Of a stretch of 64,000 nucleotides of DNA, positions 50,743-61,528 are shown piece after piece; the first letter of the stretch is position 1, and every line of letters begins with the position of its first letter. The position numbers and the translations under genes were made by a program. A model generated the notes under the pieces. The model had not been told where the DNA came from. It saw nothing but the letters and a program-made list of their open reading frames with translations, and did not search any database. Origin of the DNA: Candidatus Wallbacteria bacterium (GTDB lineage: Bacteria; Muiribacteriota; UBA6191; JACPRK01); assembly GCA_016213845.1 (NCBI GenBank), contig JACQZN010000017.1:1-64000 (forward strand). The letters run 5' to 3'.

Positions 50743-52377
50743 CTACCTGCCGCGCGCTTCGCGATGCCAGCGCGCAAGCCGGCCCCTGAGTATTCGATCG
50801 GGGTGGGCCGCCAGGTACGCCGCGAGGCTCGCCTGGGCTGCCTGCGATTCGACCGACCTCGAGAACTCCTCCCGGGCACTCTTCAGGGCCGCAGCCAGCT
50901 TCTCTCCCACGAGCGGCGCCAGCTCCTCCACCTGACGGAAGTAGCCTCCGCCCGAGGAGTCGCGCCGTTCCGTCAGCTGCTGGGCAACCGTCAGCGCAGC
51001 CGCGCTCTCACCGCCCAGCCGCGTGAGGAACTCGGACAGCTCATCGGCCGTGGCCAGGTTCAGCCCGAGCCGCTTGCGCCCCGAATCTATCCAGAGCGGA
51101 TCGGCCAGCGCCGGGGCCAGGCTGGTTCGAGCGAGCACCTCGCGAAACGCCGCTTCCTTGAACTTGTCGTAGGCCGCGCGAGCCTCCGCCAGCTCCCGCG
51201 CGAGCTCCTTGGCCGTCTCGTCGGCGACCTGATGCCGCTTGGCGGCTAGTTGCGCCACCCAGTACTTCTTGTAGAGCTCTCCGCCGGCAGGGCTGTACGG
51301 CACCCACTTCGTCCATTCGTAGAGCATCCGCGCCAGCATCGGCCGATGCGCGGGCCAGTCGGCAGCCAGCGCCTGCATCAGTCCCCCGACGTCCCGCGGC
51401 TTGTGGCGCGCCAGCGTCGCAATCACGCGCCGGAACCCCTCGAGGAGCTCGGGACCGGAAAAGTCGCGATGCGAAAGGACTTGCCAGAGCTGGTAGGCCG
51501 CGACGCCCTCGGAGGCCATCATCTGCAGACCATTGCGAGTCTCGCCGTCCCGAGCCCCGACGCGCTCCCAGATGTACTGGTCGGCCCTGAGGATGTCCTG
51601 GCGCCCCCGGAACATCGCGCGCACCGTCGGGTCGCCCGACCCCTCCCCCCAGCCGGTCACCTTCCGGGCCGCCAGACTGTCGCCGATGTAAGCTTCCAGC
51701 GCCTCGGCCCAGCCCTCGTGCAGCGCCATTTGCGGGTCGGTGATCGCCATCACGTCGTGTCCCGTCCGCGAGACCGAGAGCGCCCGCAGATCGACCGAGC
51801 CGGCGTAGGCGTCAGCCATCATGGCATGGCCGATCTCGTGGGCCAGCGTCATCGCCAGGAACTTCTCGCGCCGCATGTCCGCCACGGACAGCCGCCAGGA
51901 GCCCGCGTCGATGTCGCTCAGGATGATGAACCCCGCCGGCGTCTCCTCGACCCCGGAGGCGCGCCGCAGACGAATCCGCCGCGCCGCATGCGCGGGTCCG
52001 ACACTTCCGAACATCTCGCCCGCGTAGACGTGCACGGCGACCGGCCCGGACGTCGGCACTTTCAGGCCGGCCAGGACGTCACGCGCAACCGTGTAGAGCC
52101 GCGCGACCGTGCCTACGACGGGCGAGGCCGTCAGCTCCTGGCGCAGATCCGACCCCTCGGCGCCCGGCTCGACCTCGCGGAAGACCAGCAGCTCCTGGCC
52201 GTTCTCGGTGACCGTCGCGACCTGCTCGGTCTCGTCCAGCACCGGCTCGATGAAGACCAGCGGCGCAGGCGCCACCCGCTCCAGCGGCATCGCCAGCGCA
52301 GGCCAGGCCAGCGCCAAGCCAAGGAAGAGCCGCGCCAGGAAGGCGCCAAGAGGGAGTGCTCGCAACGAAAATCGCAT
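50743..52377 (-). CDS. Exported HExxH zinc metallopeptidase-like protein
   Basis: 544 residues with a signal peptide (ARLFLGLALAWPALA). The active-site helix LAHEIGHAMMADAY carries HEIGH (180-184), and HEGWAEALEAYIGD (220-233) offers the third glutamate, the classic gluzincin arrangement. The C-terminal half (about 350-544) is helical. It is a probable periplasmic or secreted peptidase, substrate unknown. It is divergent from the SH3b/C39-like gene at 52521. The window contains a second, unrelated HExxH export at 45861. Confidence 0.78.
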   Translation of the reverse strand: MRFSLRALPLGAFLARLFLGLALAWPALAMPLERVAPAPLVFIEPVLDETEQVATVTENGQELLVFREVEPGAEGSDLRQELTASPVVGTVARLYTVARDVLAGLKVPTSGPVAVHVYAGEMFGSVGPAHAARRIRLRRASGVEETPAGFIILSDIDAGSWRLSVADMRREKFLAMTLAHEIGHAMMADAYAGSVDLRALSVSRTGHDVMAITDPQMALHEGWAEALEAYIGDSLAARKVTGWGEGSGDPTVRAMFRGRQDILRADQYIWERVGARDGETRNGLQMMASEGVAAYQLWQVLSHRDFSGPELLEGFRRVIATLARHKPRDVGGLMQALAADWPAHRPMLARMLYEWTKWVPYSPAGGELYKKYWVAQLAAKRHQVADETAKELARELAEARAAYDKFKEAAFREVLARTSLAPALADPLWIDSGRKRLGLNLATADELSEFLTRLGGESAAALTVAQQLTERRDSSGGGYFRQVEELAPLVGEKLAAALKSAREEFSRSVESQAAQASLAAYLAAHPDRILRGRLARWHREARGR

Positions 52378-52520
52378 GACAATGCGCCGCCAGAAGACCG
52401 GCGGCTCCGAACCCTACTACGGGCGGGCCGGCCTCCGGGATGCGCGAAATGAATCGAAACTTGCTCCCGTGAGCCGCTTAGACCTTCACCGGAGTGGCGT
52501 GCTCGCCACGGGAGGAAGAC

Positions 52521-53456
52521 GTGAAGCTGACAGCTCGTACGCGCCGGTACCTGGCCCTGGCCCTCCTGCTCGCCCAGCTGACCTCGCTCGGCCAGGCCGT
52601 GGCCGAGGAAGCCGCCCGGGTCGAGTTCGATCCCGTCGAGGGGCTTTCGCACCGCTCGGGGAACCTCGACCCCGAGACCGGCACCGTCGACGTCCACTCG
52701 CGGCTAAACGTCCGCTCGGGCCCGGGCCTGGAGCACGCCATCATCGGCAAGCTCTACCCGGGCGACAAGCTCCAGATCCTGTCCACCGAGAACGGCTGGC
52801 ACAAGATCCGCTGGAACGGCCGCGAGGCCTACTGCTGCGCTTACTGGGTCCACTCCAAGGGCGAGGCGTGGAACAACTCCAGCCTGGCCGACGACGGGAC
52901 GCCCCGGAAGGCCCCGGGCGGCTCGGACGACCCCTCCCCCCCGGACCCCGGCAACTCCGGCACATCCACGGCGCCCGGCGGCCGCCTGATCGATATGCCG
53001 CTCATCAACCAGAACACCGGCGGCGGCACCTACCCCGGCTCCTACTGCGGCCCGACCTCGGTGCGGATGGTGCTGGCCCATTACGGCATCCGCAAGGGCG
53101 CCGACGAGATTGCGCTGCGCAACTACGGCGCCGGTCCGATGTACCGCCCGGGCAACGGCTCCACCCACGAGGGGATGGCCGCCGCGCTCCGCCACTTCGG
53201 CTTCAAGACCGAGATGAACCACTCCAAGAGCCTCTCGCAGCTGCGAGCAGCGGTCGCCAAGGGCCACCCGGTCATCATCAACCTCTACGGCAACTATGGC
53301 CCCTTCTTTACGCACGGCCACATCTCTCCTATAGTGGGCTTCTCGGCCAACGGCGACCCCATCCTCAACGACTCCGCCGGCGGCGTGAGGCGAACGATTC
53401 CGCTCAGGGTCTTCATGAACTGCTGGAACGGCCTCTACCTGGAAGCCTGGAAGTGA
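52521..53456 (+). CDS. Exported SH3b plus C39-like cysteine peptidase
   Basis: From the GTG at 52521, with GGAGGA immediately upstream, this is 311 residues. A signal peptide is followed by a bacterial SH3 domain (about 53-110, SRLNVRSGPGLEHAIIGKLY and LQILSTENGWHKIRW), a Pro/Gly linker, and a C39_2-type papain-like domain with SYCGPTSVRMVLAHYG (Cys176). HGHISPIVGF and ILNDSAGG supply the candidate His and Asp. SH3b commonly binds peptidoglycan, so a wall-acting or bacteriocin-like peptidase or transpeptidase is plausible. It is followed 16 bp later by an exported propeller. Confidence 0.85.
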   Translation: MKLTARTRRYLALALLLAQLTSLGQAVAEEAARVEFDPVEGLSHRSGNLDPETGTVDVHSRLNVRSGPGLEHAIIGKLYPGDKLQILSTENGWHKIRWNGREAYCCAYWVHSKGEAWNNSSLADDGTPRKAPGGSDDPSPPDPGNSGTSTAPGGRLIDMPLINQNTGGGTYPGSYCGPTSVRMVLAHYGIRKGADEIALRNYGAGPMYRPGNGSTHEGMAAALRHFGFKTEMNHSKSLSQLRAAVAKGHPVIINLYGNYGPFFTHGHISPIVGFSANGDPILNDSAGGVRRTIPLRVFMNCWNGLYLEAWK

Positions 53457-53472
53457 ACCGGAGGATTCCCCG

Positions 53473-54471
53473 ATGCGACGCCTCACGACCGTAGCCGCGC
53501 TCTTGGGCCTGCTGGCCGGCGGCTCGCACGCCGCGGAAAACGCGCCGGACGCGCGCTCCGTCTGGACGGCAGCCTGGACCACCGTCTGCGTGATCCCCTG
53601 GGGCGCCGGTGACGGCAAGCTCAAGGAGGAGATCCGCTCCACAGACGAGCGGCAGGCCTATAGGGGTCCCACGCGCATCCTGGCGCTCGACGGCGGCAAG
53701 CTCGCCATCCTCGATACGCTCGGCTCGGCGGTGAAGGAGTTCGACGAATCGGGGAAAATGCTGCGCGCTCTCCCCTACCCCGAAAACGACTCCCGGGACG
53801 CCGAGACGCTCTGCATCGACATGGGCTCCCCCAGGCCGGGCGAGTACCGCGTCCTGAGTTTGGGCCAGCAAGCCGTGCTCACGCTGTCGCAGAAGGGCGA
53901 GCCGGTGGCGCACAAGATCTCCGGCACCCACAAGGACTCGCTTCTCTGGGCGATGGCATGCGACGCCGCGGGCGCCAGCTACGTGCTCGACGCCAACGAC
54001 AACACGCTGCTCCGGATGGACGCCGCGGGCCGCCCGCTCCCCGCCTTCAAGCACGACCTCGCGGCGGCGCTCGTGCTCGACTCCTCGGGCCGCTTCTACA
54101 ACATGCGGCTGGCCAGTAAGTCCAGCGCGCGCGCCTACGAGCTGGTCCGCTGGACGCCCGGCTCGGAGCCCGTCGTGCTGGGCAGGGTCACCTCCCGCCA
54201 GGAGATCAACCGGGTCGACGTCTTCGGCACCGACGCCGCCGGCAACATCTACGCCTTCCTGGGCATGGGCGCCATCGAGAACCCCAGCCGCCTGATCGTG
54301 GCGCGCTTCGACGCCACGGGCAAGCAAACTGGCCAGGCGCCCGCGCCGCCCGATCCTATCGAGCTCAAGTTTCAACACGCCAAGGCTGTTTCGCCGGACG
54401 GTACCGTCTACGCGGTGGCGGTCGACCCCAAGGGCCTGGCCCTGATGAAGCTGCGCGCTTTCGGGGATTGA
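53473..54471 (+). CDS. Exported beta-propeller (NHL/SMP-30-like) protein
   Basis: 332 residues with a signal peptide (MRRLTTVAALLGLLAGGSHA). The mature chain has repeating beta units of about 45 residues, such as KLAILDTLGSAVKEFDESGK, GASYVLDANDNTLLRMDAAG and AAGNIYAFLGMGAIENPSRL, typical of six-bladed NHL-like propellers. It is probably a periplasmic binding scaffold. It follows the SH3b/C39-like gene by 16 bp and is likely co-transcribed, so it may present or restrain that enzyme. The exact family is not identified. Confidence 0.75.
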   Translation: MRRLTTVAALLGLLAGGSHAAENAPDARSVWTAAWTTVCVIPWGAGDGKLKEEIRSTDERQAYRGPTRILALDGGKLAILDTLGSAVKEFDESGKMLRALPYPENDSRDAETLCIDMGSPRPGEYRVLSLGQQAVLTLSQKGEPVAHKISGTHKDSLLWAMACDAAGASYVLDANDNTLLRMDAAGRPLPAFKHDLAAALVLDSSGRFYNMRLASKSSARAYELVRWTPGSEPVVLGRVTSRQEINRVDVFGTDAAGNIYAFLGMGAIENPSRLIVARFDATGKQTGQAPAPPDPIELKFQHAKAVSPDGTVYAVAVDPKGLALMKLRAFGD

Positions 54472-54585
54472 AGGGACGGATCCAGGAGCTCCGGTCCCGA
54501 ACCCGGCAAGGCGACCGTTCGCCCCCAGCCCCCCTCTGGACGCAGGTCTCCGGACTCGGTAGCGCCCAATTCAGCGCCCACGACG

Positions 54586-54594
54586 TGATACCCT
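54586..54594 (+). promoter_or_regulatory. Extended -10 before glmU, probably leaderless
   Basis: TGA-TACCCT with the hexamer at 54589-54594, 7 bp from the ATG at 54602. No TTG-type -35 is visible 17 bp upstream, so this is only a candidate. Confidence 0.35.
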
Positions 54595-54601
54595 GGGCGC
54601 C

Positions 54602-56075
<1,474 letters not shown>

Positions 56076-56083
<8 letters not shown>

Positions 56084-57428
56084 GCTCTTCGGCACGGACG
56101 GCGTGCGCGGGGTCGCCAACCGCTCGCCGATGACGCCGCACGAGGTGCTGCGGCTGGGGCAGGCTGCGGGGAGATGGCTCGGGTCGACCGGCCGGACGGG
56201 ACCCGTCCTGATCGGACGCGACACGCGTCTGTCGGGGCCGATGATCGAAGCCGCTCTGGTGTCCGGGCTCACCTCGGCCGGTGTGCCGGTCATGCTGGGC
56301 GGCGTGTTGCCGACGCCGGCCGTCAGCTTCGCCACGCGCCACATGGGGCTGGCCGCCGGAGCGGTCGTGAGCGCCAGCCACAACCCCTACGAGGACAACG
56401 GAGTGAAGTTTTTCCTGGCCAACGGCGGCAAGCTCTCCGAGGCCGACGAGGACGCGATCGAGGCACTGCTTGCGGAGGAGCCGGCCGGATTGCTGGCCGC
56501 CGGGGACGCCGTCGGGACGGTGAGCGTTTCGCGGGGGCTGCTCCAGGCCTATATTGCCCACGCCGTGGCTACCGCCGCCGGGCCCGGCGCGCTTTCGGGC
56601 TGGACGGTGGTCTGTGACTGCGCCAACGGGGCGGCCAGCCGATCGACCCCCGCCGCCCTGCGCCGGCTGGGGGCGAAGGTCTTTGCCCTTCACACCCGCC
56701 CGGACGGCACCAACATCAACCGAGGCTGCGGCAGCTTGCACTTCGAGGTCGTCCGCCGGGCGGTGCTGGCGCGCCCGGGGGCTGTCGGCATCTCCCACGA
56801 CGGGGACGCCGATAGGGTCCTGATGTGCGACGAAGCCGGTGAGCTGGTCGACGGGGATCGCATGATGGGGGTGTTGGCGCGCGACATGGTCGGTCGCTCG
56901 GCGCTGCCAGGCGGGGTCCTGGTCGCCACGATTCTGAGCAACGCCGGCCTGGAAGAGGCGCTGGAGCCTCTGGGGGTTCGGGTGGCGCGGGCGCAAGTCG
57001 GAGACCGCAAGGTGGCCGACGAGATGGCCCGGCTGGGGGCTGCGGTCGGGGGAGAGCCGTCTGGCCACATCATCCTGGCGCAGAACGGGCCGACGGGAGA
57101 CGGTCTTCTGACGGCGCTGGCCGTGTTGGGGATCGCCGCGCGGACCCGGACGACACTTCACGAGCTGGCCAGCCTGGTGAGGCTTTACCCGCAACACTCG
57201 GGGGCGGTGCGGATCGCGCGCAAGCCGCCACTGGAGCAGTTGGAGCCGGTGTCGGCCGCCATCCGCCACGCACGCGAGCAGGTGGCGCCCCGCGGCCGCG
57301 TCGTGGTGCGCTATTCGGGGACGGAGCCGGTGGCCCGGGTGCTGGTGGAGGGGCCGGAAGCCGAGCTGGTCCGCTCGCTGGGCCAGCAGATAGAGAACGC
57401 CCTCCGGGGCGCCATCGGCGCGGAATGA
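56076..57428 (+). CDS. glmM: Phosphoglucosamine mutase
   Basis: GlmM interconverts glucosamine-6-phosphate and glucosamine-1-phosphate, feeding GlmU. The 450-residue length is normal. LFGTDGVRG (4-12), the phosphoserine loop VVSASHNPYEDNGVKFF (Ser101) and the metal loop SHDGDADRVLMCDE are present, and the C-terminal RYSGTEPVARVLVEG binds phosphate. The start is GTG at 56076 overlapping the end of glmU by 8 bp, with GGAGGG 9-10 nt before it; an upstream ATG at 56016 would add residues foreign to the family. It is followed by the ptsH region. Confidence 0.96.
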
Positions 57429-57457
57429 TTGATTTCCGCGCGCAATCACGATACAGT
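57429..57457 (+). promoter_or_regulatory. Promoter upstream of ptsH
   Basis: TTGATT (57429-57434), 17 bp, TACAGT (57452-57457). It lies right at the end of glmM. It implies a leader of about 220 nt before ptsH, unusually long for this window. Confidence 0.5.
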
Positions 57458-57682
57458 CGAGGCTGAATTTGTCGGCTTCGGACGGGATCTGCGGCAAGGG
57501 CGGACGGACAGGAGTCCGTGCGTCCTGGCCCTGCGGGGTCGGGCGAGTTCAAGTGTTTCGGTTGTTGCCCCGAGTCCGGGCTTTCGCGTTCTCCTCGAAC
57601 CCAGACCTGCACCGATCCGTTCACTGCAATCTTCCTCCCACCTGCCGGGCCTGCTCCCTCCCATGAAGTCGCGCCCCAGCTC
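57458..57682 (+). other. Long 5' leader of ptsH with hairpin
   Basis: About 225 bp without a convincing gene separate glmM and ptsH. ACGGAC (57504-57509) pairs with GTCCGT (57514-57519) across AGGA, and an outer imperfect pairing of GGCAAGGG with CCCTGC is possible. The leader could be a regulatory element, but no known riboswitch class was recognised. Confidence 0.35.
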
Positions 57683-57949
57683 ATGATCCAGGCGAAAGGT
57701 CGTGTCACAAACAAGCTCGGCTTGCACGCCCGCACGGCCGTGACCATCGTCAATGCCCTGAGCCGGTTCAAGTCCGAGGTCTACTTCGCCAAGGACGACA
57801 TGCGAGTCTCGGCGAAGAGCATCCTGGGCGTGATGATGCTGGAGGCCTCGCAGGGCACCGAGCTGGTCCTGGAGTGCGAGGGTGAGGACGAGGAGGACGC
57901 GATGAAGGCGATCCTCGACCTATTCGAGAACCGCTTCGGGGAGGATTGA
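57683..57949 (+). CDS. ptsH: Phosphocarrier protein HPr
   Basis: HPr carries phosphate from enzyme I to sugar permeases or to regulatory targets. From the ATG at 57683 it is 88 residues, the usual size. His15 lies in NKLGLHARTAV and is the phospho-acceptor; Ser46 in VSAKSILGVMML is the regulatory serine position. The C-terminus is acidic. Earlier in-frame starts from 57518 would add a Cys-rich, non-family stretch, so they were rejected. Enzyme I follows with overlapping codons. No sugar-specific EII gene is in the window, so a regulatory rather than sugar-transport PTS is possible. Confidence 0.95.
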   Translation: MIQAKGRVTNKLGLHARTAVTIVNALSRFKSEVYFAKDDMRVSAKSILGVMMLEASQGTELVLECEGEDEEDAMKAILDLFENRFGED

Positions 57950-59667
57950 ACGCCTTGCTCGAAGGTCTCATCGCCAGCGAAGGCATCGCCGTCGGCAAGG
58001 CGCTGCTGCTGCACGAGGAGCTGCGGATTCCCGACTACGCCATCCGCGACTCCGACGTCAAGCTGGAGATGCTCAAGTTCGACGCGGCGCTGGCGCTGGC
58101 GCGCGACCAGCTCGTCGACCTAAAGGAGCGCAACAAGGACCACGAGACCACCGTCAAGATCCTGGAGAGCCAGCTCTTGATCCTGGTCGACCCGCTCTTC
58201 GTCGGCGAGGTCATCCAGAAGGTCCGCAGCGAAAAGCGCAACGTCGAGAAGATCGTGAGCGACGTCGTCGCCGAGTTCGCTCGCACCTTCAGCTCGATGG
58301 ACAACCCCTACCTCAAGGAACGCGCCATCGACGTGCAGGACGTGGGCCGCCGCATACTACGAAGCCTCCTGGGGCAGGAGATCCAGAGCCTCGACCGGCT
58401 GCCGGCGGACACCATCATCGTCTGCCACATGCTGACACCCAGCGACGTGGCGCGGCTCGATACCTCCCGCGTCATCGGCCTGTGCTGCGAGGTCGGCGGC
58501 GTCTCCAGCCACGCCGCGATCCTCGCCCGCTCGCTGATGATCCCCGCCCTCTTCGGCGTCGAGAATGTGACGCGCAAGGTCCGCACGGGCGATTCGATCT
58601 ACCTCGACTGCATCCACGGCAAGCTTTACCTGGAGCCCTCGGCCCTGGAGATCGACGAGGCGCGCGAGCTGGGGCGCCAGGTGCGGGCCAACTTCGAGAA
58701 GAGCCTGGAGCCCTCGACGCTGACGCCTGTCACGCGCGACGGAATCGAAGTCACGCTGCGCGCCAACATCAGCGTCCCGGCGGAGATCAGCAGCCTTACG
58801 ACCTTCGGCGCTTCTGGCATCGGGCTGTTCCGCACGGAGTACCTCTTCCTCAAGAGCAACTCGCTGCCGCCGCAAGAAGAGCAGTACGAGGCCTACCGCA
58901 AGGTCGCCGCCGGCTGCCTTCCATCACCCGCCATCATCCGCACGCTCGACATCGGCGGAGACAAGGACTTGCCGTATCTCGGCATCCCACCTGAATCCAA
59001 CCCCGTGATGGGATGGCGCTCCATCCGCTACTGCTTGCAGAACGCTGACATCTTCCGCTCTCAGCTGCGCGCCATCCTGCGCGCTTCGGTCACCAAGAAC
59101 GTCAAGCTCCTCTACCCGATGATTACCACCCCGGAGGAGCTCCTGCGAGCCAACGAGTTCCTCGACGAGGTGCGCCAGGAGTTCGTCGAAAAGAAGATCC
59201 CGTTCGACGAGAACCTCCCGGTCGGCATCATGATCGAGGTGCCGGCAGCCGCTCTGATCACCGACCGCCTCGCGCCAATGGTCGACTTCCTCAGCATCGG
59301 CACCAACGACCTCTTTCAGTTCACGATGGCCGTCGACCGAGCCAATCAACGGCTCTCCCCGATGTTCGACACCATCAACCTGCCGATTCTTCGCATCATC
59401 AAGCACGTGGTCGACCAGGCAAAGAAATTCGACGTCCCCGTGAGCTGCTGCGGCGAGATGGCGAGCCAGCCCGCCGGCTGCCTGGCGCTACTGGGCCTGG
59501 GACTGCGGGAGTTCAGCATGAACGTCTTCAGCATCCCCAAAATCAAGCAGCTCATCCGCAGCGTCGACTTGCGCGACGTCAACGAAATCGTCGCCGAGGC
59601 CATGGGCTGTACCACCACCGCCGAGATGCGCGCACGGCTGGACGCCTACGTGGAGAAGCATGGGTAG
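57946..59667 (+). CDS. ptsI: PTS enzyme I (phosphoenolpyruvate-protein phosphotransferase)
   Basis: Enzyme I takes phosphate from PEP and passes it to HPr. The 573-residue length is normal. The swivelling domain holds GGVSSHAAILARSL, with active His189 when counted from the TTG at 57946. The PEP barrel has FGASGIGLFRTEYLFL, TLDIGGDKDLPYLG and SIGTNDLFQFTMAVDRANQ, and the C-terminal CCGEMASQPAG contains the catalytic Cys. The TTG at 57946 overlaps the ptsH stop codon as TTGA; a second TTG at 57955 has a better spaced GGGGAGGA and is an alternative start that removes three residues. Confidence 0.95.
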   Translation: MNALLEGLIASEGIAVGKALLLHEELRIPDYAIRDSDVKLEMLKFDAALALARDQLVDLKERNKDHETTVKILESQLLILVDPLFVGEVIQKVRSEKRNVEKIVSDVVAEFARTFSSMDNPYLKERAIDVQDVGRRILRSLLGQEIQSLDRLPADTIIVCHMLTPSDVARLDTSRVIGLCCEVGGVSSHAAILARSLMIPALFGVENVTRKVRTGDSIYLDCIHGKLYLEPSALEIDEARELGRQVRANFEKSLEPSTLTPVTRDGIEVTLRANISVPAEISSLTTFGASGIGLFRTEYLFLKSNSLPPQEEQYEAYRKVAAGCLPSPAIIRTLDIGGDKDLPYLGIPPESNPVMGWRSIRYCLQNADIFRSQLRAILRASVTKNVKLLYPMITTPEELLRANEFLDEVRQEFVEKKIPFDENLPVGIMIEVPAAALITDRLAPMVDFLSIGTNDLFQFTMAVDRANQRLSPMFDTINLPILRIIKHVVDQAKKFDVPVSCCGEMASQPAGCLALLGLGLREFSMNVFSIPKIKQLIRSVDLRDVNEIVAEAMGCTTTAEMRARLDAYVEKHG

Positions 59668-59684
59668 TAGTGAGTAGTGAGTAG
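59661..59684. repeat. Short heptanucleotide repeat, TGAGTAG x 2-3
   Basis: TGGGTAG, a TAG, then TGAGTAG twice (59671-59684). Its first unit overlaps the ptsI stop codon, as the array at 6490 does for the pseudouridine synthase. Confidence 0.6.
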
Positions 59685-59699
59685 CTCCTCTCCCCGTGC

Positions 59700-59705
59700 T
59701 ACAAT
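59700..59705 (+). promoter_or_regulatory. -10 element before the radical SAM gene
   Basis: TACAAT at 59700-59705, 14 bp before the ATG at 59720; the -35 is weak (GTGAGT). It would give a leader of about 8 nt, too short for a ribosome site. Confidence 0.4.
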
Positions 59706-59719
59706 CGGCGGTTACGCTC

Positions 59720-61297
59720 ATGCCCCATCCGATCGACACGCTGTACGAAAGAACGCTCTCCCGGGAGCGGTCTCCGTATCGCTTTCGAGAGAACGGCGGC
59801 TTCCGGGTCTGCCTGGTCTACCCGAACAGCTATCGCGTGGGGATGTCGAACCTGGGGCTCCAGACGGTCTACCGCGCATTGAACGAGTTGCCGGGCGTGA
59901 CGTGCGAGCGGGCCTTCCTCCCCGAGGCTTCCGAGCGAGCCGTGCTCCAGCGTCACCAGAGTCCGCTCGTCAGCCTCGAGACCCGGCGTCCGCTCCGGGA
60001 GTTCCAGGTAGTGGCCTTCAGCCTCACCTACGAGATGGACTATCTGAACGTGTTCGAGGTGCTGGAACTGGCCGGCATCCCGTTCGCCGCCGCAGCGCGA
60101 GGTCCGCGCGACCCGCTCGTGATCGCGGGTGGCGCGGCCATCACCGCCAATCCCCTGGCGATGGACCCGATCTTCGATCTGATCTTCCTGGGCGAAGCCG
60201 AGGTCGGCGGCGCGGAGCTCTTCCGGTGCTTGCAGAGCGGATTCGGGGATGAACTGGGGGCGCTGACCGCCGGGATCGAGCAAGTCTACGTCCCGGGCCA
60301 TACACCCGCCCCACCGGAGCACTACCCCTCTTTACCCGATCTCGAGACCCACTACGCGGCCAGCTCCATCCTCACGCCGGACACAGTCTTCTCCGACACG
60401 GCCCTGGTCGAGATGACCCGCGGCTGCCCGCGCAAATGCAGCTTCTGCATCGCCAAGGACCTCTACGGCGCCACGCGGAATCTCTCGCAGGGCGTGCTTG
60501 CGCAGTACGTCGAGCACATCCGCCCCTACACGGATCGCATCGGCCTCTTCGGCGCCGGCATCAGCGACTACCCCGGCATCGACAAGGTCGTCTGCGACCT
60601 CGGCGATTCCGGGATGGACGTCACCATCTCCAGCCTCCGCTTCGACCGCCTGACGCCGGAGCTCTTGCGAGTTCTGCGTCGGGGGCGGCAGCGCTCGATC
60701 ACGGTCGCGCCGGAATCCTTCTCGCAGCCCATTCAGAGGTTCCTCAAGAAGGGCTTCGCCCTGCACAAGGTGGAGGAAGGCTTCGAGCGCATCCTGGAGG
60801 CCGGTTTCGAGCGCGTGAAGTACTACCTGATGATCGGCGTGCCGGGGGAGACTCCGGATGATTTCGAGCCGCTCCTCGCGCACGTCCGACGGGCGCTGCC
60901 GAAGCTCGAGACGGCCGGCACGGTGCTCGAGCTCTCGTTCAGCATTCTGGAACCCAAGCCGCGCACGGAACTGGCCCGTGTGCCGATGGCTGAGCGCCAG
61001 GAAGTCCGCCGCGTGGAGACCTACCTCCAGCAGAGCATCCCTCGTTCACCGCGCATCCAGGTGCAGTGGCCCAGCTTCCAGTCGACCTACCTCTCCGACT
61101 GGCTCAGTCGAGGAGATCGCCAGGCGGCCGCGAGGCTGCTAGAATTCTTCGACTCGCGCCGCCCAGGTCAGAGCTTTCGTCTGTCCTACCGCGACTACCA
61201 GGAGGAGATGGAGCGCATCCTGGGCAGCTCCGAGCCCGCTCGCGCCGTGTTCCGGCCCCCCCACCAGGCCGGCCTGCCAGCGGCCGCCACTCACTGA
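59720..61297 (+). CDS. B12-binding-domain radical SAM protein
   Basis: From the ATG at 59720 this is 525 residues. The N-terminal half resembles a cobalamin-binding Rossmann domain (CLVYPNSYRVGMSNLGLQTV, IAGGAAITANPLAMDPIFDL). The radical SAM core has EMTRGCPRKCSFCIAKDLYG with the CxxxCxxC cluster motif and ITVAPES, followed by KYYLMIGVPGETPDDF. This matches the family of B12-binding radical SAM proteins often fused or linked to a DUF2344 partner; that partner is not visible. The substrate is unknown. It lies between ptsI and a Trm112-like zinc protein. An earlier in-frame start at 59696 is possible. Confidence 0.87.
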   Translation: MPHPIDTLYERTLSRERSPYRFRENGGFRVCLVYPNSYRVGMSNLGLQTVYRALNELPGVTCERAFLPEASERAVLQRHQSPLVSLETRRPLREFQVVAFSLTYEMDYLNVFEVLELAGIPFAAAARGPRDPLVIAGGAAITANPLAMDPIFDLIFLGEAEVGGAELFRCLQSGFGDELGALTAGIEQVYVPGHTPAPPEHYPSLPDLETHYAASSILTPDTVFSDTALVEMTRGCPRKCSFCIAKDLYGATRNLSQGVLAQYVEHIRPYTDRIGLFGAGISDYPGIDKVVCDLGDSGMDVTISSLRFDRLTPELLRVLRRGRQRSITVAPESFSQPIQRFLKKGFALHKVEEGFERILEAGFERVKYYLMIGVPGETPDDFEPLLAHVRRALPKLETAGTVLELSFSILEPKPRTELARVPMAERQEVRRVETYLQQSIPRSPRIQVQWPSFQSTYLSDWLSRGDRQAAARLLEFFDSRRPGQSFRLSYRDYQEEMERILGSSEPARAVFRPPHQAGLPAAATH

Positions 61298-61323
61298 GAC
61301 CCCTGGACGGAAGAGGAGAACCC

Positions 61324-61488
61324 ATGCTCGACTCCAAACTGCTCGAAGTGCTCGCCTGCCCCAAGTGCAAGGGCGACCTCGAGTACATCGCCGACAAGAA
61401 CGAACTCCGCTGCCAGAAGTGCCGGCTCGTCTATGCCGTGAAGGACGATATCCCCATCATGCTCATCGACGAGGCCAAGGGCTTCTAG
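61324..61488 (+). CDS. Trm112-family small zinc protein
   Basis: 54 residues with an ATG at 61324 and GAGGAGA 5-6 nt upstream. Four cysteines (Cys12, Cys15, Cys30, Cys33; ACPKCKGDLE, LRCQKC) form a zinc ribbon, followed by DDIPIMLIDEA. Trm112/YcaR-like proteins activate or stabilise methyltransferases, but no obvious methyltransferase partner is adjacent. It starts 26 bp after the radical SAM gene. Confidence 0.9.
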   Translation: MLDSKLLEVLACPKCKGDLEYIADKNELRCQKCRLVYAVKDDIPIMLIDEAKGF

Positions 61489-61528
61489 TCGACGCGCGAC
61501 AGGCAGGACAGTGCGCGGCTAGCTGCCG

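Noticed and set aside
57518-57682. N-terminal extension of HPr
   Set aside because: HPr is 85-90 residues with His15; the extension is Cys-rich and foreign to the family.
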